The notes under the pieces were generated by a model. The model searched no databases, was not told the DNA's origin, and worked only from the letters and a program-made list of their open reading frames with translations. Below, piece by piece: positions 26,449-33,179 of a stretch of 45,152 bases of DNA (its first letter is position 1; the number at the start of each line of letters is the position of its first letter). The position numbers were made by a program, and so were the translations under genes. Source of the stretch: Pseudomonas sp. GM84 (GTDB lineage Bacteria > Pseudomonadota > Gammaproteobacteria > Pseudomonadales > Pseudomonadaceae); NCBI RefSeq assembly GCF_000282535.1, contig NZ_AKJC01000111.1:1-45152 (forward strand), written 5' to 3'.

Positions 26449-27546
26449 TCAGTCTGCCGGGCATTTGTAGCGTTCGAGCGCCTCATGCAGCTTCCCGCAC
26501 ACATACGCCCGCAAATCAGCAGGGGCCAGCACTTCGATGTCTGCCGCGTTGCTGAGCAGAAACAGGCGTAGCCCCTGGCTGTCGTTCAACTGGCAGGTCA
26601 GTACCCAGCCGTGCCGGTCTTGCGTGATGAGCTGATCGGCAGACAGCGGGTTCTCGGTGAGCCGGTTGTGAAGGTTGGGGCTCAAGCGCAGTTTCAGTTC
26701 GACAGGCCCGTCGCCATGGAGCGTGATCAGGTCCCGCTGTGCTTGTGGCGACCCAGGGTCGTAACCTGCGGGCTCAGCGATGTTGGCCACCGTGGTGCGG
26801 ACACTGACCACCCGGTGCAGCATCAGTGCACAGGTGGTGCCAGGCCCATTGCTGCTGTACTTGCCACGCGCGGCGCCGTCTTCAGGCGCTTGGCCTGGCA
26901 GCCACTCCTCGCTGGCGACGTAGGCCGACAGATAGATGTTCGAGTCCTGGTAAGAGAGCGCCAGCGGCTTGAGCAGATAGGTGCAAGTGACAGCGCCGAC
27001 GTCACGTGGCCTGTACACCATCTCCAGGCACTGGTCGTCCCGCATGGCGTCCTGGATGGTCTGCAGGTGTTCGGTGTTGTAGTCCCCCGGTTGAAGCACG
27101 GTAAAACGGGTGCCGGTCCTGATGCGCCCCTCGGCCACCAGGTTGCGTCTGGCTCCGGCAATGATCGAGTCGGCCGCGTAGTCCCGCAACGCGGCCAGCT
27201 CGCCCGTCGCTGCACGGAACCCGAAGCATTCTGCATGTTGGAACATGGCGGTGAGGGTCATCGATTCAGCCGGTGAAAGCACCAGGTCGAGGCTTGCACG
27301 GCGCAGGATCCAATAGCGGGCCCTGCCGTCTTCGTTATCGGTCACCACCTCCTTGATCACCTTCTGCTTGACCAGGGCTACAAGGTCGCGGCGGGTGGTC
27401 CGGCTGCAATACGCCGGATAGGACGCTTGCAGGGCGAGATGAATGGCCTGGGTGGTCATTTTGCCCCCTTCGCGATGGAGCGTTTCCCTGATGAGCTTGC
27501 GGCGTCTTTCGCGATTTGGCGCGTTGTATTCGGATCCAGCCAACAT
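26449..27546 (-). CDS. WYL-domain transcriptional regulator (second copy)
   Basis: This 365-aa protein has an N-terminal winged helix (RRRKLIRETLHREGGKMTTQ, then SRTTRRDLVALVKQKVI) and a WYL domain around 160-250 with LEMVYRP, YLLKPLALSYQDSNIYLSAYV and MLHRVVSVRT. A GAGGA site precedes ATG 27546. Its last codon touches the helicase stop (TGATCA, 26446-26451), so the two genes have been kept together tail to tail. Defence-associated WYL proteins often repress their neighbouring system. It differs clearly in sequence from the WYL protein at 16097. It is divergent from the 291-aa gene. Confidence 0.85.
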   Translation of the reverse strand: MLAGSEYNAPNRERRRKLIRETLHREGGKMTTQAIHLALQASYPAYCSRTTRRDLVALVKQKVIKEVVTDNEDGRARYWILRRASLDLVLSPAESMTLTAMFQHAECFGFRAATGELAALRDYAADSIIAGARRNLVAEGRIRTGTRFTVLQPGDYNTEHLQTIQDAMRDDQCLEMVYRPRDVGAVTCTYLLKPLALSYQDSNIYLSAYVASEEWLPGQAPEDGAARGKYSSNGPGTTCALMLHRVVSVRTTVANIAEPAGYDPGSPQAQRDLITLHGDGPVELKLRLSPNLHNRLTENPLSADQLITQDRHGWVLTCQLNDSQGLRLFLLSNAADIEVLAPADLRAYVCGKLHEALERYKCPAD

Positions 27547-27652
27547 TGCTTCCTCATGGGCAAACTACGGACAAAACAGTGTCGTATTGCTGGATACCAT
27601 TGTTCTCGCTGGCACGCAATCGTGCACTCAAGGCCAGCCCACAGGAGTATCG
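27547..27652. promoter_or_regulatory. Divergent promoter region with GACA-N6-TGTC site
   Basis: This 106-base gap lies between the second WYL gene and the 291-aa gene. At 27570-27583 it contains GACA-AAACAG-TGTC, 24 bases before the WYL start and similar to the site at 19438-19452. An AGGAG site at about 27643-27647 fixes the plus-strand start at 27653. Autoregulation by the WYL protein is plausible but unproven. Confidence 0.4.
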
Positions 27653-28528
27653 ATGAAAGCCACTCAAGCCCACGCCACCCTCCCGCATGTCCCTGAGTTC
27701 ATCGGCTGGCTCGCCACCGAACTGGACTCCAAGACCTTGTTCAAGCATGAGTACGTGGATCGGCGCACGGGTGCCAAATGGTCTTGCGACAGCCTCTACG
27801 GCGCCTATCAGGCCTACGCCTGGAATCATCCCGGCAACGCCCGGCTTTCGTTCAACCCCGGTGTGGACGCTGCCAGCAACTCGAACGCTCTGCAGGTGTT
27901 GCGCGACGATCTGCTGGCCGCCGGGAGCGACGATGACCTGATGTTGCAAGGCGCGCTCGACGTCATGGCCTGGGGCGGTGTCACGGCGCGCAACGCCGAG
28001 TGGCTCAAGGCCAACAAGGTAGGCCTGGGGCGCCAGGTGCAGGAGGTGAAAGCGGCGCTGCTGAAAAAAGACCGCAATGCCCCGATCCTTCGCGACAAGA
28101 CCCTGCGGTTCAACGCCGGGATGACCAAGATCTACTCGCTGATCTGCCCGGACTTCGTGATCTACGACAGCCGCGTGGCGGCGGGCCTGGGCTGGCTGGT
28201 GGTGCGCTACTGCCAGGCCAAGGGGCTTGTACAGGTTCCCGAGGGCTTGAACTTCCCTTGGGCAGGGGCCAAGGAGGGGGCGACCACGGCGGCCCCGAAG
28301 AACCGCAACCCCAGCGTCGGAACGCTTCGGTTCAAGCGGCTTCGCTCCGGTTCGCACCACGCGCGCTGGAACCTGAATGCCAATTGGGTACTGAGCCAGG
28401 TGGCCTGCCATGTGCTCAACGCTAAAAACCCCTTCCGCGTGGGGGCGACGCCTGCGCAGACCTTGCGTGCGATCGAGCAGGCGCTGTTCATGATCGGCTA
28501 TGACCTGGGCACGGTCGCGGCGGCTTGA
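27653..28528 (+). CDS. Unrecognised 291-aa protein
   Basis: I cannot name this protein. It is soluble, with an acidic helical N-terminal half and a basic C-terminal part (KNRNPSVGTLRFKRLRSGSHH). The centre reads RFNAGMTKIYSLICPDFVIYDSRVAAGLGWLVVRY; the 'PDFVIYDSRV' turn is reminiscent of helix-hairpin-helix proteins, though this is weak. A good AGGAG site precedes ATG 27653; the frame stays open upstream to 27443 but runs through the WYL gene. It lies at the edge of the defence-like cassette and faces the WYL regulator, so it may be an accessory component. Confidence 0.7.
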   Translation: MKATQAHATLPHVPEFIGWLATELDSKTLFKHEYVDRRTGAKWSCDSLYGAYQAYAWNHPGNARLSFNPGVDAASNSNALQVLRDDLLAAGSDDDLMLQGALDVMAWGGVTARNAEWLKANKVGLGRQVQEVKAALLKKDRNAPILRDKTLRFNAGMTKIYSLICPDFVIYDSRVAAGLGWLVVRYCQAKGLVQVPEGLNFPWAGAKEGATTAAPKNRNPSVGTLRFKRLRSGSHHARWNLNANWVLSQVACHVLNAKNPFRVGATPAQTLRAIEQALFMIGYDLGTVAAA

Positions 28529-28665
28529 ACGATCGTCGGCGCGAAATAAAGCGCATAGCGAAATCGTCTAGGTCGTGACTTTGCAATTGCTCACCACTCG
28601 CTGTTGACTACTTGGATGAGCAGGGGGCGCGGTTGCAACGACGGGTCAAGCGAGGGCCCTTCATC
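28529..28665 (+). other. Gap before the DUF3616 gene
   Basis: This 137-base stretch has two GCGAAAT copies about 15 bases apart (28542 and 28557), an AT-richer middle and no clear promoter boxes. A TTG at 28612 opens the downstream frame without a ribosome-binding site. I see nothing else in it. Confidence 0.3.
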
Positions 28666-29784
28666 ATGAACAAGGCGCATGGCGTAACCTTGGAGTTCGA
28701 TACCGATCTCAATGACCTGGCCAAAGGCAAGGCGCTTCGCGATGGGCTGTCCGTTGCCCTGCAGATCGGCGCTACGCTCTGGGTTGCCAACGATGAAACG
28801 GTGAGCCTGGAGCGGCTGACGCCACTGCCGGACGATGGCGCTGGCGCTTGCCGCTACGGCCAGCACAAGCAGTTTCAGCTCGGCGATTATCTGGCGCTGC
28901 CAGTGCCACCCGGCGATGACCCGGAAGAACTGGACGAGGCAGACATCGAAGGGCTGGCCTTTGATGCCGGCTACCTCTGGCTGGTGGGCTCGCACAGCCT
29001 AAAGCGCAAGAAGCCGAAGCTCAAGGAGGGGTACGGCAAAGCCAGCAAGCAACTGGCCAAGATCGGCCGCGATGGCAACCGCTACCTGCTGGCCCGCATT
29101 CCCATCCTGGAAGAGGCCGGCGGCTGCCGGCTGGAAGAGCGCATTACCCGGCACGGCAAGGACCTCTACGCCGCCCGGCTGGGGGGGAACGCGTTTGGCG
29201 ACGAACTGACCGAAGCGCTGCAAGACGATGAACATCTCGGGCCATTCCTTGCGATCCCAGGCAAGGACAATGGCTTTGACATCGAAGGCCTTGCGGTTGT
29301 GGACGGGCGGATCTTCCTCGGCCTGCGCGGGCCGGTCTTGCGTGGGTGGGCGGTGGTGCTGGAGCTGGCGGTCGACGACGATCCCGGTTCTTCCACCCTG
29401 AGCCTGAAGGCCATCGGGCCGAACAAACGGCGCTACCGCAAGCACTTCCTCCAACTCGGGGGCCTGGGCATTCGCGACCTGTGCGTGCAGGGCGCGGATT
29501 TGCTGATCCTGGCTGGGCCTACCCTGGATCTCGATGGGCCGGTCAACGTTTTCCGATGGCCCGGCGGTTGCGCACCTGATGACGAGGTAATGGTCCCGTC
29601 AAGCGTATTGCAACCCGTGCTGGATGTACCTTTTGGCGAAGGCAACGACCATGCAGAAGGCATCACCCTGTACGTGCCGGAAACCGGCCAGAAGCCCTCG
29701 TTGCTGGTGGTGTACGACGCTGTCGCCGAGTGCCGCAAGGTGGAGCTGAGCGCAGTGCTGGCGGATATTTTCCAGTTGCCGTGA
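28666..29784 (+). CDS. DUF3616 domain protein
   Basis: The product has 372 aa from ATG 28666. The stretch IEGLAFDAGYLWLVGSHSLKRKKPK and a later FDIEGLAVVDGRIFLGLRGPVLRGWAVVLEL match what I know of DUF3616, a family of probable beta-propeller proteins of unknown function. Later segments such as HAEGITLYVP and LLVVYD fit further blades. No signal peptide was seen. The start is uncertain: a TTG at 28612 would add 18 residues, but the DUF3616-like sequence begins right after the ATG. The gene is convergent with the DUF2235 hydrolase, with a perfect inverted repeat between them. Confidence 0.72.
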   Translation: MNKAHGVTLEFDTDLNDLAKGKALRDGLSVALQIGATLWVANDETVSLERLTPLPDDGAGACRYGQHKQFQLGDYLALPVPPGDDPEELDEADIEGLAFDAGYLWLVGSHSLKRKKPKLKEGYGKASKQLAKIGRDGNRYLLARIPILEEAGGCRLEERITRHGKDLYAARLGGNAFGDELTEALQDDEHLGPFLAIPGKDNGFDIEGLAVVDGRIFLGLRGPVLRGWAVVLELAVDDDPGSSTLSLKAIGPNKRRYRKHFLQLGGLGIRDLCVQGADLLILAGPTLDLDGPVNVFRWPGGCAPDDEVMVPSSVLQPVLDVPFGEGNDHAEGITLYVPETGQKPSLLVVYDAVAECRKVELSAVLADIFQLP

Positions 29785-29801
29785 AGGCGATGCTTCATGC
29801 G

Positions 29802-29839
29802 CTGTCGCCGCAGGCAGGGTAGGGTGCCGGCGGCGACAG
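29802..29839. terminator. Perfect 10-bp inverted repeat between convergent genes
   Basis: CTGTCGCCGC (29802-29811) and GCGGCGACAG (29830-29839) form a perfect 10-bp stem with an 18-base loop in the 89-base gap between the DUF3616 and DUF2235 genes. The position suits a bidirectional terminator, although there is no clear T-tract. Confidence 0.5.
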
Positions 29840-29873
29840 TCCGTGCGCTGACAACGTGGAAGGGACCGACAGC

Positions 29874-31397
29874 TCATCCCTTCACCGTCAGCGCAACATG
29901 CCCTCGGTTGTTGCCATAACAGTTCCACGCGTCATTGGCATAGGCATACAAATACCCCGACCGCTTTGGCGTATAGCTGCGCCCTTTACCTATCTCGAAC
30001 ACTTCCGGCTTGATCAGATACCCTTTGGCATCCACCCCATCGCTGTTGGCGATCGCCCCGATCAGGCTGAACCAGTTGAACTGTTCATGACGCTTGGTGA
30101 AGTTGAAGTTGGCATCGTTGTTCTTGAACAGCTTGCTGTACCAGGTCTCCACCTGGCCGAGTGCGCTGGCCACCAGGTGGGCGACCTCCGCCGGCTGGAA
30201 ATTACCGTCACCGGTACCGCCGGGGTCGCAGCTGATCGAACTGTCGAGCCATTCCCCCGACGCGCTGAAATGGTAGGTTTGGCCAGCTTCCAGCCACAGG
30301 CCCGTTTCGTTCCAGGGCACGCGGGCCGCAATGTCGATCACCAACGGGAGGGGCGGTGCGATCAGGCGAGACTGCCGGTAGGGGTGTTGAGTGATGGGCG
30401 GGTCATTCTGGCGCTCGAGGGCAGTTTGATGAAAACTGGCCATTTGCGACTTGAGGTCAGGAATGCTGCGCGGTTGCGTGGGCAGCAAGCTGAACACGCC
30501 GTCGCACGAGTCATGCATCATGTCGTGAAAGTCAGGGCGAATCTGCTTGATGGTCTTGGGGTTGAACGCCAGCCCACATTTCGAAGCTTCCTCGACCATC
30601 CACTGCAACGCGCCGTCAGCCAGGCCGCTTTCACGATAGCCACCGCCGACATCGGAATGCACGCCGGGGAACCACAACTGCTGCACGTCCCAGCCTGCGG
30701 GTACATCTGTCCATAGCGTGGGCTGGAAGGACGCACGGCGCTCGTCCATCGCCAAGGCGTGCCGGCCCGTCCTTACCGCGGCGTGGAAGGTGGTGTCGTG
30801 GAAGGTGTAGCGATTGCGGTCATCGAGCAGGTTGAGCAATGCCATGTCGTCGGGAATGCCCAGTGCGCCGACGGTGTCCCACACGCCGATGAAGCGAATC
30901 GGAATGCTGGCCCCTTTGGCGTTATGAAATTGCCAGCCCAACTTGTCCCAGTCTTCGCGATCTTCCAGTTTGCGTCGGTAGCCGAATTTCATCAGGCGGT
31001 CGATGTTGCTCCAGACGTCCGCTGGTTCCATGCTGGCAATCTTCAGCAAGCCGCAACAACTGATCAATCCGCTCAGGCTTCGAACGGTATAGGCGCCACG
31101 GCTGAACCCGAACAGATAGATGTCCATGCCCGGCTGATAGCAGTAACAGAGCTTCTGGTAGGCACTCTTGATGTTGGCGTCCAGCCCTGATCCTGTGCCG
31201 CCACCCAACGCCTTGTCCCACCATTTGCCGGATGTACCGACACCGGGGTGATAGTACTTTTCCTGATGAACACCGGCGGCGTCCTCGTCCGCCACGGCGT
31301 TATGCAGCCTGACCACGTTGGTGGGTGCCGGAACACCTTTATCCAGCTGCTCGGGCGTGTTCCAGGTGCCGTCGCAGCAAATCACGATGTTGGACAT
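29874..31397 (-). CDS. DUF2235 (Tle1-like) hydrolase with LecA-like C-terminus
   Basis: The product has 507 aa. The N-terminus ICCDGTWNTPEQ, the nucleophile elbow FGFSRGAYTVRSL (Ser99), FIGVWDTVGALG (Asp174) and WFPGVHSDVGGGY (His247, Asp249) are the DUF2235 alpha/beta-hydrolase signature, shared with Tle1 phospholipase effectors of type VI secretion. After about residue 370 the sequence changes to a beta-rich domain with WNETGLWLEAGQTYHFSASG and a final GYLYAYANDAWNCYGNN, resembling PA-IL/LecA-type lectins. No signal peptide is present. It is the last gene of a three-gene operon, 36 bases after the muramidase-like gene. Lipid hydrolysis is the family expectation; the substrate is unknown. 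Confidence 0.82.
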   Translation of the reverse strand: MSNIVICCDGTWNTPEQLDKGVPAPTNVVRLHNAVADEDAAGVHQEKYYHPGVGTSGKWWDKALGGGTGSGLDANIKSAYQKLCYCYQPGMDIYLFGFSRGAYTVRSLSGLISCCGLLKIASMEPADVWSNIDRLMKFGYRRKLEDREDWDKLGWQFHNAKGASIPIRFIGVWDTVGALGIPDDMALLNLLDDRNRYTFHDTTFHAAVRTGRHALAMDERRASFQPTLWTDVPAGWDVQQLWFPGVHSDVGGGYRESGLADGALQWMVEEASKCGLAFNPKTIKQIRPDFHDMMHDSCDGVFSLLPTQPRSIPDLKSQMASFHQTALERQNDPPITQHPYRQSRLIAPPLPLVIDIAARVPWNETGLWLEAGQTYHFSASGEWLDSSISCDPGGTGDGNFQPAEVAHLVASALGQVETWYSKLFKNNDANFNFTKRHEQFNWFSLIGAIANSDGVDAKGYLIKPEVFEIGKGRSYTPKRSGYLYAYANDAWNCYGNNRGHVALTVKG

Positions 31398-31433
31398 GAA
31401 ACTGCCCTCTGTTCGGTTTGACGAAGTGATGAA

Positions 31434-33137
31434 CTACGCATGAATCCAGAACGCACTTTCGGCAAATTGCTCGCCGTTCCACCAGTTGGCAGTACCGGTT
31501 CCATACGCGAAGTTGCGCGCACCTGCCTGGCTCTGCAGCGGCGCAATCACGTCACCGGCAGCATCGCGCCTGGCGCTGTGGAGGGCGTCCTCGGGCACCA
31601 CCGCCACGATATGCCCAGACCGGCCATCTTCCTTGCGCCGTGCAACGATCAGGGCAACGCCGCCCTGGTTGGCTGCCTGCTGCAGTTTGCTGAGCGTGCC
31701 GGTTTGCCGCCAACCGAACTCGCTGCCGAAATCGCGCAGCCAACGGAACAGGTCGTTGGCCCGCATCTCGGTGATCGTGGCACCAATCAACGGTGCAACG
31801 GGCTTGTTGTGCGACAGGTCCAGCAGCGCCCTGGCCGTCCACCAGGTGCGCGGCAGATACACCCCGGCGAGGGCGCAATAGTCGTGGCAGTAGATGTTGC
31901 AGAAGGTCAGGCCATCGCGTGGCTGGTAGCGTTTGTTGGCCGGGTTGTCGACGCCCAGCCAATCGATGATGGCCGCCAGCTCGGTGCGCAGTGTCTGGGG
32001 CGTGTCGCCTTGGCGTTGGGGTTGACCGCGTTCGTTCAGCGAATGTGCACCAGCTGGCGCAATGCGCCGGGTGACCTGGTTGGGCTTGTGCGCCAGGTGC
32101 GCAGCGACGATGCCGGTGCTGGGCTCCGTAGGCGCCGGAAGGGTAATGGGCACATCCTCGATCGTCTCATCCGCGACCAGGAATTTCTGCGCGGCGAAAC
32201 CGTGCAGCAACGCGCCGAACAGTGAGGTTTCGATCTCCCGGAAGCCGTTCTGCGCACGGATACCGACGGCACGTACCGGGTGGCCGTCGGGCAGGTTGCC
32301 GATGACGTTGGCTTTCGACGGTTCGCTGATGCGCGGCTCGCTGCGCACGCGCAGGGTGCTTTCGCGGGTGTCCACCCGCAGGAACTCACCAGTGGCCGTC
32401 AGAGTGCTCGGGGGCGGCAACAGCGCAAGGCCTGGCGCGGCAGGGGCAAGCTGTGGCGGCGCGCCGTCCATGCTGACGGTATGGGCGAGCTGAAGGAAGT
32501 CGAGCAGGTTCTCGCCGTAGAACCGTTTGCCATCGAAAAAGCCCTGGCGCAGGCCCTTTTTCGGGTTGAATCCGCCGGTGTTGTAGGCGATGCCGACCGA
32601 TGCCAGCTGCTGGTCGCTGAGCGACTGCGCCTTGGACAACCCAAGCGTTTTCAAGCCTCGCTTGAGTTCGCTCAGGCACTGGTCGAGGGCACCCTCGAAC
32701 TGCGCGTAGCGCTGGTCGAGGAAGTAGTCGGGGTCATCCTTGAAGAACTGCAGGTCGCGCTGGAAGATGCCGAAGCCGTGGCAGAACTTGTTCTGTCTTT
32801 TCGCCACGGGTGCGTAGGCTCGAATGTGCTGGGCCATCTCCACCAGCGAGCGATGGGCGAGCTCGAACATCTCCTCGCCATGCGGGGCTGCCAGCAACGC
32901 GGCCTTGTCCTTGGGAAAGGCTTTGCGGCCCTTGTCCGAGTCGAGCGTATCGCCTACGCACAGCCTCAGTACTTCGGCTTCCGGGAGGTCGTGGCGAAGG
33001 TTCTGCCAGATTTCACCCGTCTCCTGGCAGGCGATTGCAGTGAGGAAGTCCACGGTCAGCGGAGTGCCGGCCAAGGCAGGTTGCAAGCGGTCCTGGAAGT
33101 GCGACTTGAACCATTGGACATCGTTTGCATTAGGCAT
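31434..33137 (-). CDS. Lysozyme-like / SH3 / CHAP-like cell-wall hydrolase candidate
   Basis: The product has 567 aa. Residues 1-210 look lysozyme-like: TVDFLTAIACQETGEIW supplies a candidate catalytic Glu, followed by FCHGFGIFQRDLQFF and ASVGIAYNTGGF. Residues about 240-320 form an SH3-type segment (STLRVRSEPR, VIGNLPDGHPV, FLV). The C-terminal 190 residues resemble a cysteine peptidase/CHAP fold, with Cys in LTFCNIYCHDYCALAG and His in SGHIVAVVP. It would cut peptidoglycan, yet no signal peptide is visible, so delivery or lysis would be needed. The AGAGGAG site six bases before ATG 33137 decides that start over 33170. It lies 42 bases after the membrane-protein gene. Confidence 0.62.
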   Translation of the reverse strand: MPNANDVQWFKSHFQDRLQPALAGTPLTVDFLTAIACQETGEIWQNLRHDLPEAEVLRLCVGDTLDSDKGRKAFPKDKAALLAAPHGEEMFELAHRSLVEMAQHIRAYAPVAKRQNKFCHGFGIFQRDLQFFKDDPDYFLDQRYAQFEGALDQCLSELKRGLKTLGLSKAQSLSDQQLASVGIAYNTGGFNPKKGLRQGFFDGKRFYGENLLDFLQLAHTVSMDGAPPQLAPAAPGLALLPPPSTLTATGEFLRVDTRESTLRVRSEPRISEPSKANVIGNLPDGHPVRAVGIRAQNGFREIETSLFGALLHGFAAQKFLVADETIEDVPITLPAPTEPSTGIVAAHLAHKPNQVTRRIAPAGAHSLNERGQPQRQGDTPQTLRTELAAIIDWLGVDNPANKRYQPRDGLTFCNIYCHDYCALAGVYLPRTWWTARALLDLSHNKPVAPLIGATITEMRANDLFRWLRDFGSEFGWRQTGTLSKLQQAANQGGVALIVARRKEDGRSGHIVAVVPEDALHSARRDAAGDVIAPLQSQAGARNFAYGTGTANWWNGEQFAESAFWIHA

Positions 33138-33179
33138 GATGTGCTCCTCTGCCGGCGCAATGACCGGCATGTGGTTGCA

